Both the position numbers and the translations under genes were made by a program. Of a DNA stretch of 64,000 nt, positions 8,946 to 16,470 are shown piece after piece. The first letter of the stretch is position 1. The number at the start of each line of letters is the position of its first letter. The notes under the pieces are model-generated. The model was not told the DNA's origin. It saw only the letters and a list, made by a program, of their open reading frames with translations, and searched no databases. Source of the DNA: JACPNO01 sp963825405 (GTDB taxonomy: Bacteria; Acidobacteriota; Terriglobia; Bryobacterales; Bryobacteraceae); the NCBI GenBank assembly GCA_963825405.1, contig CAWGTB010000006.1:310001-374000 (forward strand), read 5' to 3'.

Positions 8946-10250
8946 CTATACCTCCAGGCGGTTCAGTTTTCCTGTGCTGTCCCCCAGCTTTTCGGTCGGC
9001 ACGCCTACTTTATCCAGCATGGTCAGATACAGATTCGTGAGTGGCGTAGTGTCGCCTTCGAACCGCAGGTATCGTCCTCCGGCAATCCTTCCAGCCGCGC
9101 CTCCTGCCACAATGATCGGCAGATCCCGCTGACTATGCGAGGTGGGCACGCTGAGATTGCTGCCGTAAAGAATCAGCGAACGGTCGAGCAGAGTCGAGTC
9201 GGCCTCACGAATCGCATCGAGTTTCCCCAGGAAGTAGGCAAACAGCCGCGACTGATCCACATTGATCTTGGCGAGCGCATCGAGTTTCTGCTTCTCGAAG
9301 TTGTGATGCGAGATCTCGTGATGACCCATGGAGATGTTCAGGTGCGGGAAAGTCATCGAGGTCGCTTCGCGCCCATAAAGGAACGTCCACACACGGGTCA
9401 GGTCCGCGCGGATCGCGAGGATCTGCAGATCGAACATCAATTTGACGTGCTCGGGCCAGGAGTCCGGCACGCCGGCGGGCCGGGCGGTTTCGGGAAGCGC
9501 CTCCGGGTGCTTGCGCATGGCCACGTCGATCCGGCGCTCGACATCGCGGATGGAATCAAGATACTCGTCCAGCTTGCGGCAGTCGTCTGGGCCGAGACGC
9601 CGTTTCAACTCCGAAATGCGCTCAACCACTACATCAAGAGCACTCTGGTCCGCCGCCTGCCGTGCAGCGGCGGCGGCAGGATCAATTTTCGCGCCATCGC
9701 CGAAGAGCCTCTCGAAAAGGAGCCGGGGGTTGTGCTCAAACGGGAGCGGCACCGTTTCGCTTTTGAATACCGGCCCAGGGAGGAAATTCGCGACGGTGTC
9801 TTCCGCGGCGAGTTCGAGAGAAGCAAACTGCGTTTCCTTACCGAGCACCTTTGCGGCGACCTGATCAACCGAGATGCCGACGTGAACCTTTCCTTTGGTC
9901 GGCTCAACCCCGGTCATGAACGAGGCAACCGCCCGGTCGTGGAACCCTGCCTTGGTGCGATCAGGGTCGGATGAGACGCCACCCAGCACCACGAATTTCT
10001 TGCGGTACGGCGCAAGTGGCGCGAGGGCCTCGCTCAATTCGTAGCTGGCACCCTCACCTCTGGGCTTCCATCGTGCCTCGTCGACTCCTAGCGGGTAGAC
10101 GATGAATCCAAGACGGCGCACGGGCGCGGCGGCGGTGAGATGGTCGGCGCGCAACGCCGGAATCATGGCATCGAGCAACGGGAGAGCGAGCGCGGTGCCG
10201 GCGCCTCGTAGAATCGTCCGCCGGGATAGATGTTTCTTAGTGATCAGCAC
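8946..10250 (-). CDS. DUF1552 protein with Tat signal
   Basis: 434 aa. The N-terminus KKHLSRRTILRGAGTALALP is a twin-arginine signal. The body matches the DUF1552 family as I know it: GFIVYPLGVDEARWKP, FVVLGGVSSD, HDRAVASFMTGVEP, LYGSNLSVPTSHSQRDLP and ITKKHLS at the start. Biochemical role unknown. The start overlaps the end of the upstream DUF1592 gene by 14 bp, so the two are translationally linked and exported partners are likely. Confidence 0.88.
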   Translation of the reverse strand: MLITKKHLSRRTILRGAGTALALPLLDAMIPALRADHLTAAAPVRRLGFIVYPLGVDEARWKPRGEGASYELSEALAPLAPYRKKFVVLGGVSSDPDRTKAGFHDRAVASFMTGVEPTKGKVHVGISVDQVAAKVLGKETQFASLELAAEDTVANFLPGPVFKSETVPLPFEHNPRLLFERLFGDGAKIDPAAAAARQAADQSALDVVVERISELKRRLGPDDCRKLDEYLDSIRDVERRIDVAMRKHPEALPETARPAGVPDSWPEHVKLMFDLQILAIRADLTRVWTFLYGREATSMTFPHLNISMGHHEISHHNFEKQKLDALAKINVDQSRLFAYFLGKLDAIREADSTLLDRSLILYGSNLSVPTSHSQRDLPIIVAGGAAGRIAGGRYLRFEGDTTPLTNLYLTMLDKVGVPTEKLGDSTGKLNRLEV

Positions 10251-12603
10251 GGGTTGACTGCTCCTTGGTTGTTTGCCTCATCTGAAAGGGAACACTCTTA
10301 ACAACACCAGCGATCAGATCGGCGAAACCGTATCGCTTCGCCTCGGAGATTCGCATCACTTCACGAACGGCAGGTTGATCTCGAGCCTCCAACTCGCGGC
10401 CGAGCGCGTAGGTTATCAATCGCTCCACCGCACTATGGACGAATTCATCGGAATGCTCCAGCAGCAAATTCTTTAGCCCCTGAGGACCGGAGAAGCTCTC
10501 GCCGCTGGGCAACACTCCAGAAGGATCAACATCGCCGCCGCCGTCTTTGACTCGCCACCTTCCGATGCCATCAAAATTCTCCAGCGCGAAACCCATCGGG
10601 TCCATCCGGACATGACAGGATGCGCAGACCGGATCATGCCGGTGGCGCTCAACCTTTTCGCGCGTAGTCAGCTGGCGCCCGTCGGCAGGGCTTTCATCTA
10701 GCGGTGGCACAGTGGCTGGCGGAGGTTGCGGAGGGGAGTTCAGAAGATTGCTGAGAATCCACTTACCGCGCAGCACGGGCGAGGTAGCCGTGGGATGCGA
10801 GGTCAGCATTAGAATGCTGCCTTGCGTTAGAAGTCCGCCCCGATTGGAGCCGGCCGGAAGCGTGACCCGCCGGAAGCCGGGCCCCACGACGCCGGGCACT
10901 CCATAGTGCCTCGCGAGCGTTTCGTTCAGATAGGTGTAATCGGCTGCGAGCAGATCAAGGACGCTCCGGTTTTCCTGGATGAGGCTGCGGATGAACAGCC
11001 GCGTCTCGGTCCGGAATGCATCACGCAGCGCTGAGCTGAATTCCGGATAAACCTGAGGATCGGGCGTGACGTCCTTCAGACCGCGCAAACCCAGCCATTG
11101 CTCGGCGAAGTTATCGGCGAGACTGAAGGCGCGAGGATCATCCAGCATCCGGCGGATCTCGCGATCCAGCCCGCTTCTCAGGTGTCCCGCGCGCGCAGCT
11201 TCCAATAGAGCGTCATCGGGAATAGTGTTCCAGAGAAAGAAGGATAGCCGCGATGCCAGTTCGAACTCCGAGACCGGCTGGACGGAGCCGGGCGCTGCGC
11301 CGGCAGGATCAAACTCCAAACGGAAGAGGAAATCTGGCGCGAGCAGCACATCCCGGATCGCAGCGGCGATCGCTTCTTCGAAACTATGCTTTTCCCGTGT
11401 TCGCGTGAAGGTAGAGAGGAACGGCTTCAAATCTGTGGCGGTGACGTCTCGTCGAAAAGCCCGGCCTGCAATGGCGGTGAGAATACGCTGCGCGCATGGA
11501 GTCTCGCTTCTGGCGGAAGTGGGCCGGCAGACGAAAATGCGTTGACGGCTCGGCGTTTCGCTGTCTCCCGTCGGATTATACGGTCCGGCGATTTCGATTC
11601 TGCCGAGCGCCGGCGGGCCGGGTCGGCCGTCGAACGCCGATTCGCCGGAGGTCATTCCGGCGATTTCGAACAGCTTGACGCGGCGGCCATCCACCCGGAA
11701 CTCGATGGTCGGACGGATCGCAGTGCCCAACAAATCCAGGGGTCCTCCTAGCGCGGCTCCGCCCGGACCGGCGACGTCCGATACTGGACCTTCGCGCTCG
11801 GCGAACTCGTCAGGGAACGTCGCGATGACCGCGTGGGTGCCGGCCTTCACATGCACGGTGGTGCGGAAAAGCCGAACGCCTTCGGTTGGCGTCAAGCTCT
11901 GCTTTTCCAGAAAGGCGCGCAACTGATAATCGCCGTCATGGGAAAAGTAGTGCTTAACGCGAATGCCTCCACGGCTGCCAAAGGGCATTCCGTCTCCCTG
12001 CCAAACGGCTTGCGTTCCAGTGGCGGGATAGATCTCGATTACGGGCGAAGAGTCCTTCGTTCCGACAGCGAGTTCGCTAACTTTTCGGGCGACCTTCAGG
12101 TAGCGCTCGAGCAGCAACGGCGACATTGAAAGCGCGTCGGCGATGTTGTCGAAACCGGCTGCAATGCCATCCTCGGGCAGTTCGGCGGCGAGGGGGAGTT
12201 CGATTGCCAGCAGGTCCCGAACGGCGTTTGCGTACTCTGTACGATTCAGCCGGCGGATCAGAGGCTTGCCGGCATAGGGCGTTCGGTGCGCCGCCTCATC
12301 GAGGTCGGCAATTAAACCCGAGGTGAAATCCCGGACGACAGCCTGGTCCGGGCGCGGCATCTTCGGCGGCGGCATCTCCCCAGCTATTAGCTTGTGGACA
12401 ACCTTCTCCCAGACGTCAGCGTGTTCGGCAGGGTTACCGGCCGAAAGACCTTCCAGCGTCAGCGATCCGGACTTCACTTTCAAGTTGTGGCACGGAAGGC
12501 AGTACTGTTTCACGGTGGCGTCCCGGTTTATCGGCTCTGATGCCATCAGGGAGAGGGACACCAAGAGGAACAGCACGGGGCGAAGTACAACCGTTCTTTG
12601 CAT
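10237..12603 (-). CDS. DUF1592/DUF1588/DUF1585 multidomain protein with heme-binding motif
   Basis: 788 aa, exported (signal MQRTVVLRPVLFLLVSLSLMAS). Near the N-terminus is a cytochrome-c-like motif CLPCHN in the Planctomycete-type cytochrome context, followed by the DUF1587 segment (LIRRLNRTEYANAVRDLL), DUF1595/1592/1588 regions (SFFLWNTIPDDALL, NFAEQWLGLRGL, RGGLLTQGSILMLTSHPTAT) and a second CxxCH (CASCHVRMDPMGFALENFD) with DUF1585 at the C-terminus. Two CxxCH motifs suggest heme or redox function; the substrate is unknown. First gene of the operon running down to 6230. Confidence 0.88.
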   Translation of the reverse strand: MQRTVVLRPVLFLLVSLSLMASEPINRDATVKQYCLPCHNLKVKSGSLTLEGLSAGNPAEHADVWEKVVHKLIAGEMPPPKMPRPDQAVVRDFTSGLIADLDEAAHRTPYAGKPLIRRLNRTEYANAVRDLLAIELPLAAELPEDGIAAGFDNIADALSMSPLLLERYLKVARKVSELAVGTKDSSPVIEIYPATGTQAVWQGDGMPFGSRGGIRVKHYFSHDGDYQLRAFLEKQSLTPTEGVRLFRTTVHVKAGTHAVIATFPDEFAEREGPVSDVAGPGGAALGGPLDLLGTAIRPTIEFRVDGRRVKLFEIAGMTSGESAFDGRPGPPALGRIEIAGPYNPTGDSETPSRQRIFVCRPTSARSETPCAQRILTAIAGRAFRRDVTATDLKPFLSTFTRTREKHSFEEAIAAAIRDVLLAPDFLFRLEFDPAGAAPGSVQPVSEFELASRLSFFLWNTIPDDALLEAARAGHLRSGLDREIRRMLDDPRAFSLADNFAEQWLGLRGLKDVTPDPQVYPEFSSALRDAFRTETRLFIRSLIQENRSVLDLLAADYTYLNETLARHYGVPGVVGPGFRRVTLPAGSNRGGLLTQGSILMLTSHPTATSPVLRGKWILSNLLNSPPQPPPATVPPLDESPADGRQLTTREKVERHRHDPVCASCHVRMDPMGFALENFDGIGRWRVKDGGGDVDPSGVLPSGESFSGPQGLKNLLLEHSDEFVHSAVERLITYALGRELEARDQPAVREVMRISEAKRYGFADLIAGVVKSVPFQMRQTTKEQSTRADH

Positions 12604-12885
12604 TTGAAATCAGTGCTTAATGCGCGGCAGTTGCGCACGCGTCGCTACATCTTAATTTTGACACAGCCGCGCGTGATCATTTGAGCCGATGTCGACACCC
12701 TCAAATTAACAGCCTTGAGCGCTGAAACGGGGCGGTCATCAATCGCCCACGACTGACAGCGAGCCTTCGAAATGCGGCGAACGTTCTCGACGAACCGATT
12801 GTTGTCTGAGACCTAATCGCTGTCGGAGTACACTAATGGGCTGTGATCGGTTGGACCATTTGCAAAAAAGGAGAAGGAGAAGAAG
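12604..12885. other. intergenic region between divergent operons
   Basis: 282 bp separating the minus-strand DUF1592 operon from the plus-strand DUF3303 gene; it must hold both promoters. No clear sigma70 pair, terminator or repeat could be defined. The only strong element is the purine-rich Shine-Dalgarno (GGAGAAGGAGAAGAAG) ending just before 12886. Confidence 0.4.
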
Positions 12886-13200
12886 ATGAAATACGTGATC
12901 AGCTGGTTCGAACGCCCGCAGGGTTCGCCTATAGAGTATGAGAATGCCCAGAAGCGAATCCTTGAGGTGTTTGGCCAGTGGAAGGCGCCAGCCAATTTCA
13001 AGATCGAGTTTTTCGTAATTCGTGTGGGCGAATGGGGTGGGCATCTGTTGGTGGACTGCGACGATCCACTAACGATTCACAAGTTTTGTTCGATGCTCCC
13101 TGCATTTGTATTCCAGGTGCACCCCGTGGTCCGCGTCGAGGACGCAGTCGGGGGCGAACTCGAAGTAATCGCCTGGCGCGACAGCCTGAAGGGCAAGTGA
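12886..13200 (+). CDS. DUF3303 family small protein
   Basis: 104 aa, cytosolic. It begins MKYVISWFERPQGSPIEYE and contains ILEVFGQWKAP and GGHLLVDCDDPLTIHKF, the layout of the DUF3303 family (ferredoxin-like, dimeric alpha/beta-barrel-type small proteins). A strong purine-rich Shine-Dalgarno precedes the ATG. Function unknown. It stands alone, with decayed sequence downstream. Confidence 0.75.
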   Translation: MKYVISWFERPQGSPIEYENAQKRILEVFGQWKAPANFKIEFFVIRVGEWGGHLLVDCDDPLTIHKFCSMLPAFVFQVHPVVRVEDAVGGELEVIAWRDSLKGK

Positions 13201-13351
13201 GATCTTTGCCCACTTGGCAGCGGATCTTGGCCGCATCCGGGGTTACTTCCAACTTCCGGATGCGCCGTCACTCAGGAATAACCGCCAGCCACGGCAGTGC
13301 GGGTCGTGCGGTTAACCATTCCGTTGCCCTCTGGTCGTCAGACCCGAGAGT

Positions 13352-13435
13352 CGCTTTTGGGGCCGCTATGAAGCAACGTTCCGGGCAGAGGTAGCCACTG
13401 AAAAGGCCAGCCTCGTACACAACGTTGTCACGGCG
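13352..13435 (-). pseudogene. fragment of a TIR-like nucleotide-binding domain
   Basis: On the minus strand the 28-residue stretch RRDNVVYEAGLFSGYL followed by CPERCFIAAPKA resembles the most conserved block of the TIR-like domain (Pfam family PF10137 as I remember it: RDNVxxExGLFxGxLGxER). Sequence on both sides in the same frame does not continue the family, and no complete gene fits. It is therefore read as a relic. The family supplies NAD-degrading effectors in several anti-phage systems. Confidence 0.4.
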
Positions 13436-13536
13436 AACCTTCAGCGGCCCCATGAGCCAAAAACAAATTCGTACCAAATTTTTGATGAAACGAAGGTCGA
13501 TCCAAATTGTCTAATCCACAAAAGTAAGGCTCGCAC

Positions 13537-13704
13537 GTGGGAACAGGCACTGAGCAGGATAACCCGGAAACGATCGACACCGAGCAGATCACCAAAACAA
13601 GCGCAGAATCCATTGGCAAGCTAAAGTATTTTGTGGATGACCTGAAGACTGTCGAGGAACACGCTTTCCCGGATGTAACCCGCTTTTTCCAAACGTCAGA
13701 CTAA
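13537..13704 (+). CDS. possible short ORF, unknown
   Basis: 55 codons from GTG at 13537 to TAA at 13704, ending KLKYFVDDLKTVEEHAFPD plus a short tail. An in-frame stop lies five codons upstream, so it cannot extend further. It is acidic, with helix-like spacing, and sits 18 bp before the oxidoreductase ATG, next to its AGGAGG. No family recognised; it may be the 3' remnant of a lost gene. Confidence 0.3.
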   Translation: MGTGTEQDNPETIDTEQITKTSAESIGKLKYFVDDLKTVEEHAFPDVTRFFQTSD

Positions 13705-13721
13705 CGATAGGAGGACGTTCT

Positions 13722-14696
13722 ATGAATCGAACCATGAATAAAACGATGAAGACGGTGGCGATTGATCGGTTTGGCGGTTTAAACGAAATGAAGATTCGCG
13801 AGCTGCCTGTGCCGGAGTTGGATGCGAACGAAATTCTAGTGCGCGTGGAGGCCGCCGGTGTTGGCGTCTGGGATCCTTTCGAGCGGGAAGGTGGTTTTGC
13901 CAAGGAGTTTAACATGTCCCCCAAATTCCCTATCATTCTCGGCTCAGATGGTGCAGGAACCGTCGAGGCCGTTGGTGAAAAAGTAAGCAATTTCAAAAAG
14001 GGTGACCGCGTCTATGGCATTAGTTTCATGAGCCCCAAAGGCGGGTTTTATGCGGAGCATGTGGTTATGAAAGAAACCAACGCGGCGCGCATTCCGGGAA
14101 AATTATCAACCACGCAAGCCGGCGCAATGGCGGTCGATGTCTTAACCGCTTACGCAGGCCTTGAAACCACGCTACATCTCAAGTCGGATGAATCGGTTCT
14201 CATCTTCGGCGCGAGCGGTGGCATTGGTCACATGGCGGTTCAACTCGCCAAACGAATGGGCGCACGCGTACTCGCGGTCGCGTCCGGCCAAGATGGTGTT
14301 GCCCTCGCGAAACGATTAAAAGCGGATAAAGTCATCGACGGTTATTCTGAAGATATTGTGGCCGCCGCGCGCGAGTTCGCTCCAAAGGGGATTGACGCGG
14401 TGTTGCTGACAGCCGGCGGCGCGGGAGCGGAGAAATGTTTAACAACGTTGCGGAGCGGTGGACGAGTCGCCTATCCGAACGGTGTTGAGTTGGCGCAGAA
14501 AGATCGTCCCGGCATCACCGTGCAGGTGTATAACGGGGAGTATCAAAATCCGCCGTTCGAGCAAATTAATCGTCTGATCGAGTCCGGCCCCTTCGACATC
14601 GAAGTGGCGAAGACTTTCTCTCTCGAGCAAGCGGCGGACGCCCAACGCGCGCTCGACGATCACTACCTCGGCAAGCTTGCGATAACGGTGAACTAA
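13722..14696 (+). CDS. MDR-superfamily NADP-dependent (quinone) oxidoreductase
   Basis: 324 aa medium-chain dehydrogenase/reductase without the structural zinc site. GroES-like half at residues 1-130 (ILVRVEAAGVGVWDPFERE, PIILGSDGAGTVEAVG); nucleotide-binding half with the glycine-rich motif IFGASGGIGHMAVQLAK at about 160-178. C-terminus DDHYLGKLAITVN. Family reaction: NADPH-dependent reduction of quinones or enones. The first ATG (13722) is chosen because AGGAGG lies 7 bp upstream. Base composition is less GC-rich than the neighbours. The last ~53 bp of this locus recur at 16087-16140 beyond the EXORDIUM-like gene. Confidence 0.9.
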   Translation: MNRTMNKTMKTVAIDRFGGLNEMKIRELPVPELDANEILVRVEAAGVGVWDPFEREGGFAKEFNMSPKFPIILGSDGAGTVEAVGEKVSNFKKGDRVYGISFMSPKGGFYAEHVVMKETNAARIPGKLSTTQAGAMAVDVLTAYAGLETTLHLKSDESVLIFGASGGIGHMAVQLAKRMGARVLAVASGQDGVALAKRLKADKVIDGYSEDIVAAAREFAPKGIDAVLLTAGGAGAEKCLTTLRSGGRVAYPNGVELAQKDRPGITVQVYNGEYQNPPFEQINRLIESGPFDIEVAKTFSLEQAADAQRALDDHYLGKLAITVN

Positions 14697-14706
14697 ACAC
14701 CATTCG
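14654..14706 (+). repeat. direct repeat copy A (3' end of oxidoreductase gene)
   Basis: 53 bp encoding DDHYLGKLAIT and the stop, plus the following CACCATTCG. It matches copy B at 16087-16140 with three substitutions and one inserted T. The two copies flank the segment containing the surface-protein fragment and the EXORDIUM-like gene. Confidence 0.8.
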
Positions 14707-14861
14707 TGCTGAACGAAAACCCACTTGTAGTCAACATCCGGTGCCCTACCTGTCGGCTGTCTAAACCAGAGTTCGCCAGTAGCACCAGATCGGCGCCGTG
14801 GAGGAGGGTGCGTTGACGATCCAACGGCTTTCAAGGCCAGGAACCCAAACAAATCGGGCCG

Positions 14862-14963
14862 CCTACAAGAGCAGCACAGGTCTACGTGTTTAACGCGACA
14901 GTGGTGCCGCCACGCCCACTCGGTTTCATCACCATGTGGCCGCAGGGAGAGCCGCAACCAGCG
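14862..14963 (+). pseudogene. fragment of an acidobacterial surface/repeat protein
   Basis: The plus strand translates to FNATVVPPRPLGFITMWPQG followed by EPQPA, preceded by PPTRAAQVYV. I recognise this as the NATVVP...G(F/Y)(L/I)TxWPxG segment that recurs in large secreted proteins of Acidobacteria. There is no continuing domain on either side, so it is a relic. The rest of 14697-15030 holds no other recognisable coding sequence. Confidence 0.55.
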
Positions 14964-15030
14964 GATCCTCGGTATCGCCCCCTGATCATCCTGTTTCTCC
15001 ACGCCGTTTCGAGTTTGCGACAGAAAAAAG

Positions 15031-16002
15031 CTATTTGTGGGCCGCACAGAAACCAGGGCCGGTGTTTTCCCAGATGAACTGGATCAGATAGTCATGGCCG
15101 TTGAGAGTAAAGTTTTTGTGATATGTATACTTTACGTTGTTAACTGTCTTGCTGCCGATCTGAATCGGAGAGGCAGCCGTCGCGTATACGTAGTTGCACA
15201 GATCGGCGTTCTCTTCGCCATTCTGCGTGTACCAGGCATTGATGTCGGGATCGGTGACCGTTTCCGATAGTTCATGCATGATGTCGTCGGTTATCGTATC
15301 GGCGCCCATGTCGAGGTTCGGAGTGGATGTGTCGCCATACACTGCGATGCCGCCGTTGCAACCCGAGCACTTTTGTGTGGGATCGGGGACTAAGGCGTAT
15401 CGGACGTGTGCGCCGCTCACCGTCGCACTTGTGTGATACGCGCAGAAACTGTTGCAGAAACCGGCAATCTTCACATCCGGCGCGGTGATCACGATGTAAA
15501 CGCCGTTCAGGTCGGGCGATTTAACGGCGAGGGCATCTGCGACGATCTTGGGAATGCTGCTGTTGCCAAGCTGCGTGCCTTGTGAATAATTGTCCCAGTA
15601 TACGGATCCCCCGCTGTCCCACTTGTTTGCGCCTGGGGTGTCCCTGGGCGAAACAAACGCATAGGAGCCCAGCACCGGCCCGTTCATAGTATCGAAATAA
15701 GTCATATTCACGGAGTAAGGATCCACGTTGCTGAAATTGTTCAAATCCGTGAGGAAATTGTTCACGATGGGCTGCGTGGTCGCAGGAAAAGTTCCGTAAT
15801 AGATGACGTACACCGATGGAAGGTGCATCACAGGGCCATTGTGATACAGGATCTGTGAACTGTTGGTCTTGGCGGCGTGACCGTGAAGAGCGCGGTCGAA
15901 AGGCTTCTTGACGGAAGCCCCTTGGAAGGTATCATCGCTTGAGAAAGCGACGCCTACCGTGGCTGCGGCAACAACGAACGCAAAAACAAATTTCAGTCTC
16001 AT
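15031..16002 (-). CDS. EXORDIUM-like (phosphate-induced protein 1 family) secreted protein
   Basis: 323 aa from the ATG at 16002. That start gives a clean signal peptide (MRLKFVFAFVVAAATVGVAF) and has GGGTAGG upstream; an upstream start would add 23 unrelated residues. The mature protein has PSVYVIYYGTF, a central VYIVITAPDV, and the signature ITDDIMHELSETVTDPDIN followed by AWY and ADLCNY. This is the EXO/PF04674 family of plant cell-wall proteins, also found sporadically in soil bacteria. HELSE resembles half of a zincin site, but a protease function is not established. Cys-rich (CNSFC, CSGC), fitting an extracellular protein. It lies between two copies of a 53-bp repeat. Confidence 0.75.
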   Translation of the reverse strand: MRLKFVFAFVVAAATVGVAFSSDDTFQGASVKKPFDRALHGHAAKTNSSQILYHNGPVMHLPSVYVIYYGTFPATTQPIVNNFLTDLNNFSNVDPYSVNMTYFDTMNGPVLGSYAFVSPRDTPGANKWDSGGSVYWDNYSQGTQLGNSSIPKIVADALAVKSPDLNGVYIVITAPDVKIAGFCNSFCAYHTSATVSGAHVRYALVPDPTQKCSGCNGGIAVYGDTSTPNLDMGADTITDDIMHELSETVTDPDINAWYTQNGEENADLCNYVYATAASPIQIGSKTVNNVKYTYHKNFTLNGHDYLIQFIWENTGPGFCAAHK

Positions 16003-16086
16003 TGATTTTGACCTACCCAGAAGCAACGGAACAGAACGGACATATCGTAGTTTAAAGGATTCGTGTGTCAAAGAACAAGAAACGAG

Positions 16087-16140
16087 CGACGATCACTACC
16101 TCGGCAAGCTCGCGATAACACTGAACTAAATCACCATTCG
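16087..16140 (+). repeat. direct repeat copy B (orphan 3' end of an oxidoreductase gene)
   Basis: 54 bp nearly identical to 14654-14706. It still encodes DDHYLGKLAIT-LN-stop in one frame but has no gene body upstream, so it is an orphan 3' end. The stretch 16141-16470 downstream shows nothing further that I can support, apart from the probable start region of the next gene. Confidence 0.8.
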
Positions 16141-16470
16141 CTATGAAATTCTGCAGTCGCCAATCATCCACTGATTCGGGAGCGCTATCCCGTGCTTTCC
16201 CAGGCGTTGCTGGCAGGTGCATCGGGCAGAAGCACGGTGCGAGCTCTGTCCATTGCGGTTGCAAACGGGTAGTGCCGAAGGAGGAACGAAAGGCCAACAT
16301 CCGTCGGACAGCCACTGAATCGAGTCGATGGCCTGCTCAACGTCACGGGAAGGCAATTTACACGGCTGCCCAGAACATTCCTAATCTGGCAGCGCCTTTC
16401 TCTATTGCTCAAGCCCTCGAAAGCAAGCTACAATCCAAACCTCAGGAGTGTGTGTGCTCAATCCCGGAAA

